From Colwellia sp. (GTDB lineage: Bacteria; Pseudomonadota; Gammaproteobacteria; Enterobacterales; Alteromonadaceae): 64,000 bases of DNA. Made by a program: the position numbers and the translations under genes. Positions 25,219 to 34,320 of the stretch are shown here, one piece after another. Below the pieces are notes generated by a model. The model was not told the DNA's origin. It was given only the letters and a program-made list of their open reading frames with translations, and searched no databases. Each line of letters opens with the position of its first letter. Position 1 is the first letter of the stretch. Where the stretch lies: positions 124,001 to 188,000 of the forward strand of contig JABSOZ010000005.1 of the NCBI GenBank assembly GCA_013215295.1, written 5' to 3'.

Positions 25219-26328
25219 CTAATCGTTAACACCTGCAATATCGCCACGCATTACCGGGTAACCTAAATTCATCCAACCAAAAACGCCTTCCCATAAAACC
25301 GCAGTACGGGTATAACCACGGTCTCTTAATTTTTTAATCGTGTAATCAGCCGCTGCACGGGGGCAAGAGCAATAAGCAATAATTTGCACATCTTTTGGAA
25401 TGCCGGCCACGGTGTCATCAAGATCTGCATAGTATGGAAAAGGAATTGACCCTTCGATATGTGCTGTTTGCCAAACAGAAGTGACACGCGTATCAAGCAG
25501 TACCATTTTATTTTTTGCCAATAATGCCGCGTTTAAGTCTTTTGATGATACGTACATGCCGTCTTGCAAAGTAAAGTTTGGATCATCACCATTTTTGTTG
25601 ATAACGTATTGTTCAGGTGTTGGCAGTGCTTTAAGTATGATTCGTTCTTCTTTCCAACCGAGTGATTTACTACGTAAAAATGCGGTAATATTGTTGATAT
25701 CTTGCGTCGATAATTTATCTTTATAAGGCTGCATTGGTGTGTCTTGTCGACCATTTTGTATGGCATGACGAATAAATTCATCGGTGTTATGGGCAAGGGC
25801 TGATTGATTACCTAGCGCAGGGGCAGTTACTCCTTCACCTTTTACGCCATGACAGCTAATACAATTTGCTAAATAGACTTGCTCACCACGTTTAATATCA
25901 CCATGAACAGGGTTGGTAGATAGTTTTAGTCGTTCTACACCCGCTTGTTCAAATAACCAATAGGTTAAGTCCCATGTTTCATCGAGTGTCATAGGACCGC
26001 CCACTTCATCAAGATAACCGCCCATAGCAGTGCCTTTTCTACCATAAGACATAGGTCTTAAAATGGCGTGCGGAACACCTGATTCAAATAAGCTTTTGCT
26101 GCGTAGTGAAGGTGCGTGATCATTAACATGGCCTTGTCGGTCTGCGCCATGGCATAACGAACAATATTTTTGGTAGTTGGTAGAGGCAACCTTAGCTTGG
26201 TCTGCTGTGAGTGTTCTTGGTGGTGGTAAGGTTCCTAACTTATGGTCTTGAGCTAATAATCCAATGGGCAAAATAAAAGCGATCAAAGAGCCAATGAGTA
26301 ATGTTTTTTGGAATAAAGAAGGCATCAT
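25219..26328 (-). CDS. Di-haem cytochrome c fused to a rhodanese domain
   Basis: The 369-residue exported protein has a signal peptide (about 1-26). Two cytochrome c domains carry CSLCH (C56-H60) and CISCH (near 156-160), with methionines in the right regions (GTAMGGY, DTPMQPY) as possible sixth haem ligands. A C-terminal rhodanese domain (about 260-360) contains VLLDTRVTSVWQTAHIEGSIPFPY and the active-site loop YCSCPRAA, whose Cys should carry a persulfide. The order cytochrome-cytochrome-rhodanese suggests periplasmic sulfur transfer coupled to electron transfer. That coupling is inference. It appears monocistronic. Two ATGs are adjacent and the ribosome binding site is weak. Confidence 0.87.
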   Translation of the reverse strand: MMPSLFQKTLLIGSLIAFILPIGLLAQDHKLGTLPPPRTLTADQAKVASTNYQKYCSLCHGADRQGHVNDHAPSLRSKSLFESGVPHAILRPMSYGRKGTAMGGYLDEVGGPMTLDETWDLTYWLFEQAGVERLKLSTNPVHGDIKRGEQVYLANCISCHGVKGEGVTAPALGNQSALAHNTDEFIRHAIQNGRQDTPMQPYKDKLSTQDINNITAFLRSKSLGWKEERIILKALPTPEQYVINKNGDDPNFTLQDGMYVSSKDLNAALLAKNKMVLLDTRVTSVWQTAHIEGSIPFPYYADLDDTVAGIPKDVQIIAYCSCPRAAADYTIKKLRDRGYTRTAVLWEGVFGWMNLGYPVMRGDIAGVND

Positions 26329-26551
26329 ATTTATGTTTTTTATGATTAATATTTGTTATTAGATTAGCTAGCATAAAGAGAAGAAGCAATACCTACCTGC
26401 TCAGTGAAAAGTTTCGTAACATATTTTATGGGGAATGAAGAAAAGGTCATAGTGTCACCGATGCCCATAAAGCTGCTGAGTATAGTTGAGCTTTATGGGT
26501 GATCAGGTAACGGTTTATATGTGGTCAGTGATTATTGTAAATTAAAACGAG

Positions 26552-26575
26552 GGATAATTACGGGTATAATTATCC
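26552..26575 (-). terminator. Rho-independent terminator of the cyclophilin gene
   Basis: On the minus strand GGATAATTA pairs with TAATTATCC (26567-26575 and 26552-26560) around a 6-base loop and is followed by CTCGTTTTAATTT. It lies 10 bases after the cyclophilin stop codon and separates that gene from the cytochrome gene. Confidence 0.65.
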
Positions 26576-26584
26576 TTATAATCG

Positions 26585-27244
26585 TTATTCACTGTCAGCT
26601 ATACGGATTGATGCTTTAATAATTTTAACCGTTTCTGAGGTTTTACCTCTTCGACTACCTAAGGCTTCAATCTTAGCTAAGCTGTCCTCTAAGTCTATGA
26701 CTACTTTACCAAAAACCGTATGTTTACCATCTAGAAAAGGGGTAGGTAAAAACGTAATGAAAAATTGACTGCCATCTGTACCTGGGCCTGAATTTGCCAT
26801 GCTTAACATACCGGGTTCATTATGGCTTATGTCACCATCAAATTCGCCATCATACTTATAGCCAGGATTACCCGTACCATTACCGATAGGGTCACCACCT
26901 TGTGCCATAAAACCAGGAATAACTCGATGAAAAATTAAGTCATCATAAAAACCTAGTTTAGTTAAATAAATCGTACTGGAAACATGCATAGGTGCAGAAT
27001 CAGTTAATAGCTTGATGGTCAGATGGCCTTGGTTGGTTTCAAGCTCCCAAAAGTAATCTTTCCCTGATGTGAAGGTAAGTAATGGTGGTTTGCTTAATTC
27101 CGTTTTCCAAGCCGGATTTGTTTTATCCACCGCTTGTTTAGTAATAAACTTATTTACAGTGTTTAGTGCGGGATCTATTCCACAACAAGCTGCTAATGCT
27201 ATTATTAAAAAAAGGCTAGTGATGATATTTTTATTATTATTCAT
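26585..27244 (-). CDS. Cyclophilin-type peptidyl-prolyl isomerase lipoprotein
   Basis: The 219-residue protein has a lipoprotein signal (LIIALAAC, Cys about residue 20). The cyclophilin domain (about 60-210) has the family landmarks [39 protein letters not shown] and a terminal [11 protein letters not shown]. It should catalyse proline cis-trans isomerisation in periplasmic folding. The Arg of FHRVI and the FxxxF pattern around QFFITF, both important for catalysis, are kept. Neighbours are unrelated, and a terminator follows it. It is shorter at the N-terminus than PpiA-like enzymes with extra domains. Confidence 0.9.
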   Translation of the reverse strand: MNNNKNIITSLFLIIALAACCGIDPALNTVNKFITKQAVDKTNPAWKTELSKPPLLTFTSGKDYFWELETNQGHLTIKLLTDSAPMHVSSTIYLTKLGFYDDLIFHRVIPGFMAQGGDPIGNGTGNPGYKYDGEFDGDISHNEPGMLSMANSGPGTDGSQFFITFLPTPFLDGKHTVFGKVVIDLEDSLAKIEALGSRRGKTSETVKIIKASIRIADSE

Positions 27245-27354
27245 TTAAGAGGTCTTTTGGTTTTATGTTGGTTAATTGATCGTATTTTAATTGTATAAAT
27301 ATTATCAGGTATTAATTGTCAAACAATAACAATTTTTACCCTGTGATGTTTTAT

Positions 27355-28827
27355 TTAGCCATCTTTTCTTTTTAAACATAATCCTCTAGGCTCATCGCCT
27401 TCATGAAGCACAGTATCGGAATGCAGGAACTGTGCAGCTTCTGCTGAATCATTTACTTTCGAAGTACTGCGCTCTATCATTTCTAATTCAAACTCAGTTA
27501 AGACACTCTCTCTGATCCCTGCTTTTCGCCATTGAGATAAAGGTCTACATTGTGTTGAAATCTTTCGAGCCAGTGCTAGCGCATCAAGTAGCGCTTGATT
27601 AGCCCCTTGTCCTTTGAAAGGACTCATAGGGTGAGCCGCATCTCCGATCAGTGTCACGTGAGCGCCTTTTTCGAACCATTCTGGCTCAAGTAAAGCGCGG
27701 TCATACACGGGGTAACCAGAAATTTTAGTGTTTAGAGTCGCCGATAAAATCTGCGGAATGGGATCGTGCCATTGGCAGCGTCGACATGCTTCTTCTTTAA
27801 GGGCTTTAGCGCCTCGAACATTTAGGGCTTTAGCTTCTTCTTCTGGCATTGGAAAACTAAGCTGCCACATTACTGAGTCTGACGCATAAGGCATCATATA
27901 TATACGTTCATGGCCATTAGCTGTTTGGAATACGGTAGCTGAGTCTAATAAAGCATGTTCAAGACCGTGGAGGTCTGCCAAAGGGCAAATTCCTAAAATC
28001 ACCATACAACCTAAATAACGTAAAGGGGCAGTCTCATCATCAATTACTAGCTTGCGGAGTGAACTGCGAATACCGTCTGCCCCCACCACAAGATCAGCCT
28101 TGATGCTCTTTAACTCGCCATCTATTTGAAAATTCAGTTCAATACCTTTATTCTCAGATTCTTTAGCACCATCGAAAACACTTTCATTAAAACCGACGAA
28201 CTTGTGTCCCCACTTGACCGCATTATGTCCACCGAGTTGCTCAAGTAAAGCTAACCGTAAAGACTGTCGCGCGATATGAACGTTTGTGCGCTTCGCTGAG
28301 CTATTTTCTTTTGACTGCATCCACTTTCTATTACCCCATTCAGCAATCTCTTTCCCTTGTGTCGTATGAACCACATGTCTTGTAGAGATAACACCTTCTG
28401 CTAATGAGGTAACACCCAATCCTTCGATTGCTTTACTGGCTTGCTGTAAAGTGAGTCCATACCCTTGAGAACGTTCATCGAAGCCTTTATCTCGTTCATA
28501 AAGTGTAAAGGGAATTCCGCGGTGTAAACATGCCACAGCCAGAGCTACTCCTCCAATGCCGCCACCAATAATGGCAACGTGCGGATAGTTTTCAATATCT
28601 GCAACAGCATCACTATCAGAACGAATAATACCGTTTCCTGAGCAGTTTAAGCATGAATACAGGTGACCTTTAGTACGAACAGGAGGTGTGCCTTCGCCGC
28701 CATTTTTTTCAAACTGTTCCAAGGCTCTCTGGTAGAGGAGTCGCATTTTTTTACGAGGCCTCTTCCTTTTTTTACCTAAGCCCTGACACTCTTGACATAA
28801 GGTCCAGCTAGCTTCTTCAGTTCTCAA
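27355..28827 (-). CDS. FAD-dependent monooxygenase with N-terminal Cys4 zinc-finger-like segment
   Basis: The 490-residue protein has a UbiH/PHBH-type flavoprotein domain from about residue 83 onward: GGGIGG (88-93) in VAIIGGGIGGVALAVAC, the central VVGADGIRSSLRK and the FAD-ribityl motif GDAAHPMSPFKGQGANQAL. It should hydroxylate an aromatic or similar compound with NAD(P)H. The unusual part is the first 70 residues: Cys11-x2-Cys14 (CQECQGLG) and Cys59-x2-Cys62 (CLNCSGNG) repeat the CxxCxGxG pattern of DnaJ zinc fingers and flank a very basic stretch (KKRKRPRKKMR). The segment may bind zinc. It lies 49 bases after yafV, so it may be co-transcribed with the transaminase/amidase genes. The substrate is unknown. 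Confidence 0.85.
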   Translation of the reverse strand: MRTEEASWTLCQECQGLGKKRKRPRKKMRLLYQRALEQFEKNGGEGTPPVRTKGHLYSCLNCSGNGIIRSDSDAVADIENYPHVAIIGGGIGGVALAVACLHRGIPFTLYERDKGFDERSQGYGLTLQQASKAIEGLGVTSLAEGVISTRHVVHTTQGKEIAEWGNRKWMQSKENSSAKRTNVHIARQSLRLALLEQLGGHNAVKWGHKFVGFNESVFDGAKESENKGIELNFQIDGELKSIKADLVVGADGIRSSLRKLVIDDETAPLRYLGCMVILGICPLADLHGLEHALLDSATVFQTANGHERIYMMPYASDSVMWQLSFPMPEEEAKALNVRGAKALKEEACRRCQWHDPIPQILSATLNTKISGYPVYDRALLEPEWFEKGAHVTLIGDAAHPMSPFKGQGANQALLDALALARKISTQCRPLSQWRKAGIRESVLTEFELEMIERSTSKVNDSAEAAQFLHSDTVLHEGDEPRGLCLKRKDG

Positions 28828-28876
28828 CGTTTACTTCCTATTTGTTCTAAGTTAGCACTAACTTTGCGCTAAACCT

Positions 28877-29677
28877 TTACTGTGAATCTAAGCTCAATTC
28901 AAATTCATCTGCATCTAAAAATGCCGGAAATTTATGTCTGAATTCATCAAGCTTGCTAAAGTCGAGTTTCGTTGTGATGATTTTTTGCTGATTATCATCG
29001 GCACAAATAATATTCTCACCGTCAAAATTTATGATGGTCGTTCCACCAGAGTGAGCGGTATTGTTACCGTCTTCACCTATACGGTTAACACCGACAACAA
29101 ATGCTTGATTCTCCATTGCTCGCGCTTTTAGCAAAGTATCCCAAACATGGCGTCTTACCGCAGGCCAATTAGCCACGTTGACCATAAGATCATAATCTTG
29201 GCGATTTCTCGACCAAACAGGAAAGCGCAAGTCATAACAAACCAGTGGCAGAATTTTGATACCGTTAATAGTGAATATTTTTCTATTCTGGCCTTGTTCA
29301 ACGTAGTCTTGTTCTTTACCTAAACGAAATAAATGGCGTTTGTCGTAATGTTCAACAGTGCCATCAGCAAATACCCAATAAAAACGATTCACTTTTTTAT
29401 CATGTTGACTGACCAGAACCGTACCTGCCACTACACAGTTATACTGTTTTGCTATTTTCTTTAGCCATGTCAGTGCAATACCTCCGCCTTCGGGTTCTTG
29501 CACGTCTTTTCTATTAATACAAAAACCCGTGGAAAATGTTTCTGGCAGCAATAATAAGTCGGCAGCAGCATTGTCAGCAAAGTGCTCTTTGATGAGTTGT
29601 GCTAAGGCATTAAAGTTGGCTTGTTGGTCTAACCAACGAATATCGTACTGTACTGCGGCTATGGTTAAAGTTGACAT
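28877..29677 (-). CDS. yafV: Omega-amidase YafV (nitrilase superfamily)
   Basis: The 266-residue cytoplasmic enzyme has the complete nitrilase catalytic set: Glu in LLLLPETFSTGF, Lys in EHYDKRHLFRLGKE and Cys in ILPLVCYDLRFPVWSRN. Close agreement with E. coli YafV across the sequence (KRHLF, VCYDLRFPVWSRN, KFPAxxDADEF) makes the assignment firm. YafV/NIT2-type enzymes hydrolyse 2-oxoglutaramate and 2-oxosuccinamate, products of glutamine or asparagine transamination. Its start lies inside the end of the ybdL gene (13-base overlap), so the two are translated together and act in one pathway. Confidence 0.92.
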   Translation of the reverse strand: MSTLTIAAVQYDIRWLDQQANFNALAQLIKEHFADNAAADLLLLPETFSTGFCINRKDVQEPEGGGIALTWLKKIAKQYNCVVAGTVLVSQHDKKVNRFYWVFADGTVEHYDKRHLFRLGKEQDYVEQGQNRKIFTINGIKILPLVCYDLRFPVWSRNRQDYDLMVNVANWPAVRRHVWDTLLKARAMENQAFVVGVNRIGEDGNNTAHSGGTTIINFDGENIICADDNQQKIITTKLDFSKLDEFRHKFPAFLDADEFELSLDSQ

Positions 29678-30861
29678 AATATTTCGGCCGCTTTAAGTAA
29701 GGTGTCATCATTTTTAGCAAAGCAGAGTCGAATAACTTTATTACTTTGATGATAAGCCGCTCTTTTGTCTGCAGGATAAAGTGGGCTAAGTGGAATGGCG
29801 GCTACACCCACTTCTTTGGTTAACCACTCACAAAACTGACGATCATTTAGCGCTGAGTGTTCTGAGAGCGCTGAATAATCCAATAATAAGAAATACGTAC
29901 CTTTTGACGGCAGTAATTTAAAACGAGAATTTTTCAGTGCGTTAACCAGTAAGTCTCTTTTTTGCTGATAGAAACTTGCTAGCTCGGTGATATGAGATGG
30001 TTGTTCTTTCAACATTTGTGCAATGGCTATTTGTGCTGGCGTAAAAGAACAAAAGGTAACGTACTGATGAATCTTCCTAAATTCGCTACTAAGCTCATCT
30101 GGAGCGGCACAATAGCCCATTTTCCAGCCGGTACAATGAAAGGTTTTACCAAAGCTAGAAACGACAAATGCACGTTTAAATAAGTCAGGATAACGTAAAA
30201 CACTCTCATGACGTAAACCGTCAAAAGTCATGTGTTCGTATACTTCATCGCTGATGACATATAAATTATATTTTTCAACCAAAGCTTGCAACGTATTCAG
30301 ATCAGACTTACTCAGTATTGACCCTGTCGGATTGTGCGGGCTGTTGATAATAATGGCGCGTGTTTTTGCATTAATGGTTTCTTCAACCAAAGCCCAGTTT
30401 ATCGCATAACTTGGCGCATCTAATGCGATATGACGACAAACTCCTCCAGCAAGTTCAATAGCTGGCTCATAAGAGTCGTAGGCGGGATCAAAAATAATAA
30501 CTTCATCATTTGCACGTACCAGCACTTGTATCGCAACCCACAATGCTTCAGTAGCGCCGGAAGTAATTGTTACGTTACTTAGTCCATTAATCTTTTGCTC
30601 ATCCGGTAAATCTGTTTGATATTGTCTATGTACCATTTCGGCAATTTGCGTTAATAAATCAGGCAAGCCGTTTGATGGCGAGTATTGATTTTTACCTTCA
30701 CTTATCGCTTGATTAATTTTATCTTTTAAAAAGTCAGGTGTATCAAATTCTGGAAAGCCTTGAGATAAATTAATGGCTTGATACTGGTTCGCCATCATCG
30801 ACATTTCAGTGAAAATACTGGTGTCTAGATTTGGCAGTTTACTGGTAAAAGAAGATGGCAC
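29665..30861 (-). CDS. ybdL: Methionine aminotransferase YbdL (PLP-dependent)
   Basis: The 398-residue class I/II aminotransferase closely resembles E. coli YbdL. Visible landmarks are INLSQGFPEFDTP, ITSGATEALWVAIQVLV, the nucleotide-cofactor Asn/Asp/Tyr in NSPHNPTGSILS and ISDEVYEHM, the PLP-binding Lys in VVSSFGKTFHCTGWKMGYC and the carboxylate-binding Arg in VIRLCFAK. It should transaminate methionine, aromatic or similar amino acids, using glutamine-type partners that suit the adjacent omega-amidase. This is the glutamine transaminase/omega-amidase cycle seen in methionine salvage. It heads the group ybdL-yafV and possibly the monooxygenase gene. Confidence 0.92.
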   Translation of the reverse strand: MPSSFTSKLPNLDTSIFTEMSMMANQYQAINLSQGFPEFDTPDFLKDKINQAISEGKNQYSPSNGLPDLLTQIAEMVHRQYQTDLPDEQKINGLSNVTITSGATEALWVAIQVLVRANDEVIIFDPAYDSYEPAIELAGGVCRHIALDAPSYAINWALVEETINAKTRAIIINSPHNPTGSILSKSDLNTLQALVEKYNLYVISDEVYEHMTFDGLRHESVLRYPDLFKRAFVVSSFGKTFHCTGWKMGYCAAPDELSSEFRKIHQYVTFCSFTPAQIAIAQMLKEQPSHITELASFYQQKRDLLVNALKNSRFKLLPSKGTYFLLLDYSALSEHSALNDRQFCEWLTKEVGVAAIPLSPLYPADKRAAYHQSNKVIRLCFAKNDDTLLKAAEILCQL

Positions 30862-30963
30862 AAAAGGCTCCCTTGATTTTATTTAGCTGAATATGTTTTA
30901 GTAGAAATTGGTTAAGTTAGTCTTGTTCAAATACTTTCAGTTGTCGTTATTATTTTTAAAGAC

Positions 30964-31011
30964 ATTGAACTAATAAACCGAATGTTAAGGCTAACGGCTT
31001 ATTAGTTCAAT
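30964..31011. terminator. Long hairpin between ybdL and the ABC transporter genes
   Basis: ATTGAACTAATAAACCG (30964-30980) pairs with CGGCTTATTAGTTCAAT (30995-31011) with a single mismatch and a 14-base loop. It lies about 55 bases after the stop of the minus-strand permease gene. The minus-strand U tract is weak, while the plus-strand side is followed by CATTTTTT. It is a likely but not perfect terminator for the ABC operon. Confidence 0.5.
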
Positions 31012-31064
31012 CGTTATCATTTTTTAAATACGCATCATCGAATAAATAGGTTTATTCACATAGA

Positions 31065-32597
31065 TTAGCGCGTACTTTTAGCGTGAACCGTCAACATAAG
31101 TAAACCGATTGAAATAGCTGTAATATAATAAGGCATTCCAGCCTGCCAACTCTCTGCACTATTGACACCAAAAAAGTCTATATATAAAGCCGTTTGAATA
31201 GGACCCATATACCAAATTGCAGTGTAAAGTATTTCAAACATACGTTTTGTTCCTGTGAATGCTCCACAAAAATAAGCGAGGGATACGCTAAATGAAATAG
31301 CAATAACCACTTGAATAAGTAATATCCATTCGGCCATAAATGCAAATCGAATCAAACTGCCACAACTTGCCATTGCCAATAATAACCATCCTGCAGAATA
31401 ACTGGCTAAGCTTTGCGATACGGCTGACTTTTTACTGTAAGTGATTAACTCTATGGTGTTCGCTTGTTTTTCTAGCTGTCCTAGCTGGGAAAGAACCAAA
31501 ATACACCATAACCATGACAGAGGTAAAATTATGCTAACAAGCAGTTGCTGACTAATGAAAAGTTGTATGATATTTAAGGTTAAAAGGCCCATTATCCAGT
31601 AACTTGAATGTCCCTTAAGTAATAATTTTAGCTCTAAACGTAATAAGCGAGTGAAAGAAAAATGCTTGGTCAGCAGGAATAGTAGGGCATCGAGTCGATT
31701 GATCACATGAGTCGTTAACGTTCTTATTAACCATGAGGGTGGTTTACTTTCGTGCAGTGAGTTTTTACTAAAACGATCAAAAAATATTACTGCAAATATA
31801 AAGCAGGTTAAGCAAATGAGCAGTAAAGGGAGCGTACTCAATAAGTGTGAAGTTGTCGGTTCGATTCCTTGCCAAATAAAGGTTTGTACTTTATCAAATT
31901 CGTTGACAACGCTTATTCCAATATTCGTTGACCCTTGTTGCAATGGGAAGCGTTCTGCAACATCTTTCTCTATTTGAGAAAGTATTGCACCCACTCCTGA
32001 AACGCTTTCAATGGTTTGAATAATGGACCCTGTCCATAAGAAAAAATAAACAACATTTCCTACTCCACCTTTAAGCCACTTAATTGATTCAAACATGATC
32101 GCAAGTGAGGCAACTGCTAATAACATTGGCAGTACAAAGACTAACTGTGGCCATGCTAATGCCCAAAGGTTAATTTGATAACTTTCACCATAGTAAAGCT
32201 GAATTAGAATAAGGCTCAATAACATAACAAATACGATACAAACCAAAATGAATACATTGCTACACCATTTTGAAAATAAATAAGTCAACTTGGTAACCTC
32301 AGTGGCAGCAATGAGTTCACTTGTCATTGATTGTCGGTCTAATTCAAGCCCATTTTTGATTAAATAAAAACAAATAATAGGTAAAAATAAAACGTTTAAC
32401 ATCGCCAAACAAACACCCAGCCATTCACTGTTATAAATACCACGGTAGCCATTTATCACCAGTGTTTGATATTGAGCATCGAATGAAGGGAAGAAAAGTA
32501 AGGTTAATACTGACATTGACAATAATGTAACGATAAAACTTTGTTGACGCGTTCGTTGTTTGAAGTCTGCTAGTATACATCGCCATAACGAGTTCAT
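31065..32597 (-). CDS. ABC-2-type exporter permease, membrane subunit
   Basis: The 510-residue protein has about 11-12 hydrophobic segments in two blocks. The first block starts FIVTLLSMSVLTLLFFPSF and continues VCLAMLNVLFLPIICFYLI, and the second ends AISIGLLMLTVHA. A polar extracytoplasmic region lies between (about 200-245). It is the partner of the ATP-binding gene directly upstream, with the start codon overlapping that gene's stop by one base (TAATG). No signature residues identify the substrate. Multi-spanning partners of this kind resemble ABC-2 permeases that move lipids, antibiotics or proteins, and some control membrane homeostasis. Confidence 0.72.
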   Translation of the reverse strand: MNSLWRCILADFKQRTRQQSFIVTLLSMSVLTLLFFPSFDAQYQTLVINGYRGIYNSEWLGVCLAMLNVLFLPIICFYLIKNGLELDRQSMTSELIAATEVTKLTYLFSKWCSNVFILVCIVFVMLLSLILIQLYYGESYQINLWALAWPQLVFVLPMLLAVASLAIMFESIKWLKGGVGNVVYFFLWTGSIIQTIESVSGVGAILSQIEKDVAERFPLQQGSTNIGISVVNEFDKVQTFIWQGIEPTTSHLLSTLPLLLICLTCFIFAVIFFDRFSKNSLHESKPPSWLIRTLTTHVINRLDALLFLLTKHFSFTRLLRLELKLLLKGHSSYWIMGLLTLNIIQLFISQQLLVSIILPLSWLWCILVLSQLGQLEKQANTIELITYSKKSAVSQSLASYSAGWLLLAMASCGSLIRFAFMAEWILLIQVVIAISFSVSLAYFCGAFTGTKRMFEILYTAIWYMGPIQTALYIDFFGVNSAESWQAGMPYYITAISIGLLMLTVHAKSTR

Positions 32598-33502
32598 TAA
32601 CTTGCCCTCATAAAATCAGTTTGAATGCGCTTGGTGCTAGTGAAATATAGGTACGCATCTTCTAGTGATGGCGCTCTTGATATGGCTCTAGCATCAGGGC
32701 AATAGTCAGCAACGATGTTTAATTCAACCCTGTCCTCTTTTCTCACACTATGGCTAACAATAAAGTCATGCTGAATTTGTTTTAGTTCACTAAAAAGGGT
32801 GGTCAGCTTCCAACACTTATTTACAACTTTATTCAGAAGTACGCTTGGTGATTCAGATTGAATTAATTCCCCTGTTTGCATAATCGCAATATGATCTGCA
32901 ATAGATTCAACATCTGCCACAATATGTGTAGAGAATATAATGCAGCGTTCATCTGCTAGCTCTGTTAATAATTGACGGAAATTGGCACGTTCTTGTGGAT
33001 CTAGCCCAACGGTTGGTTCATCAATAATCAGTAATTTTGGATTGTTAAGCAGAGCTTGTGCAATGCCAATACGCTGTTTCATACCGCCAGAATAACCTTT
33101 CAATGGCATATTTGCGGCATGTGTTAAGTTAAGAGTATTGAGTAACTCTTCGATTTTTTGATTAGCTACAGATTCATTTAATCCTTTCAGGCCTGCCATG
33201 TATTGTAAAAATTCAATCCCTGATAGCTGGTCATAAACGCCAAAATATTGAGGTAAATAACCCAGTTCACTTCTCAAAAATTGAGGTGACTTTATAATAT
33301 CTTGTCCTTGCCAGAGTATTTTTCCTTGGCTAGGCTTAGTGATTGTTGCAAGAATACGCATTAAGCTAGACTTTCCTGCACCGTTAGCACCTAACAAACC
33401 TAAAATTCCCGGTTTAACTTGTAGCGAAAGCGATTTTATGGCGAATGTAGCGTTTTTGCCACGTTGGTATTGATGACTAAGTGATTGAATATCCAATAAC
33501 AT
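32597..33502 (-). CDS. ABC exporter ATP-binding subunit
   Basis: The 301-residue ATPase has all key motifs in order: Walker A in LLGANGAGKSSLMRIL, Q-loop near YLPQYFGVYDQ, signature YSGGMKQRIGIAQAL, Walker B LLIIDEPTVGLDP and the H-loop IIFSTHIV. A C-terminal extension (about 220-301) is typical of ABC-2 exporters. The ATG at 33502 is preferred, with AAGAG eight bases upstream, over the TTG at 33520. It pairs with the permease that follows with a one-base overlap. The family resemblance is to CcmA/NatA-type exporters; the substrate is unknown. Confidence 0.88.
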   Translation of the reverse strand: MLLDIQSLSHQYQRGKNATFAIKSLSLQVKPGILGLLGANGAGKSSLMRILATITKPSQGKILWQGQDIIKSPQFLRSELGYLPQYFGVYDQLSGIEFLQYMAGLKGLNESVANQKIEELLNTLNLTHAANMPLKGYSGGMKQRIGIAQALLNNPKLLIIDEPTVGLDPQERANFRQLLTELADERCIIFSTHIVADVESIADHIAIMQTGELIQSESPSVLLNKVVNKCWKLTTLFSELKQIQHDFIVSHSVRKEDRVELNIVADYCPDARAISRAPSLEDAYLYFTSTKRIQTDFMRAS

Positions 33503-33713
33503 TATTATTTCTCTTTTCAACTAAGATGGCATTCAAAAGCAAATATCAAGCCAGTTAATAACCCGTTTAAATTCAATTGGTTAGGTGTGTTGGTGAATCT
33601 GTCATTTCAACACTGATGCTGAGTTAAACTAATTATTGGTGAAATAATAAAAATTAAAGAACAGGCATTTCAACGGTAGCTGTATATTGCTTGTTCTTTT
33701 TAAGGAGGATCAC

Positions 33714-34033
33714 CTGAAGATTTTAGGTGTGTTTATCGTGTGCGTATTACTGTTAATTACCGGTGACGCAATATCTTCAGATACGAAAAAAGTTGATGTC
33801 AGTGATATTATTTCAAAAGAAGAACTTTCATTATATAAAGATGTTGGGGATTTTATCGATCATTGTCCAAAGTCACGATTATAGTTAAGCCTGAACCAGA
33901 AGAAATTGCAAAATATGGCACCGATGTCGTTAAATCTCTTACGGGTTCAGATTGCGATAGAGATGGTTTTATGGATGATAATGCCACTTGTAATGCCGTT
34001 TATTATAAGCTTTGGATGACATATGCTCGGTAA
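33714..34033 (+). pseudogene. Small secreted protein with Asp-rich repeat, start lost and frameshifted
   Basis: A strong AAGGAGG site at 33701-33707 is followed five bases later by CTG-AAG-ATT-TTA, where an ATG-AAG start would be expected. A signal-like stretch (ILGVFIVCVLLLITGDA) and a first part ending VGDFIDHC follow. After that the frame ends in TAG, while another frame continues without a break: KVTIIVKPEPEEIAKYG and DCDRDGFMDDNATCN, stopping at 34031-34033. The second part has a calcium-type DxDxDG motif like a thrombospondin type-3 repeat. An ATG-to-CTG change and one frameshift would explain this. Alternatively CTG is used and the shift is a sequencing error. The function is unknown. 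Confidence 0.55.
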
Positions 34034-34320
34034 TCAATATTAAAACCATTCATAATGCCGGTAATTTCAATAAGTTATAGTTAATTCTACCTAATGAAAC
34101 AGCTAATCTCATTTTGTATTCATCTAAAAAATTCGTTAGGTATCTCCTTAACTTTAAACGAATAAACCTTAAATACAGCGAAACTATCTTCAAGTATTCC
34201 TTTTTATTAACAATCTTTATTCATGTGCATTCGAGTTACATATTTGTTGACATTGATTACACTGAGAGTATGATGACGATTCGTCAGTGACGTATCGTCA
34301 CATATTAAAAAGTAGAGATC
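34034..34320 (+). other. Intergenic region ending in the tetR promoter
   Basis: The first 200 bases are AT-rich without recognisable content. The last 75 bases contain the promoter and two operators described separately. Confidence 0.4.
34247..34300 (+). promoter_or_regulatory. tetR promoter with two palindromic operators
   Basis: TTGACA (34247-34252) and TATGAT (34269-34274), 16 bases apart, make a near-consensus sigma-70 promoter. Two 13-base palindromes follow: TGACGATTCGTCA (34274-34286) and TGACGTATCGTCA (34288-34300). They cover the expected transcription start. The first recurs exactly before the transporter gene at 35152. These are the likely binding sites of the TetR-type regulator, giving autorepression. 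Confidence 0.85.
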
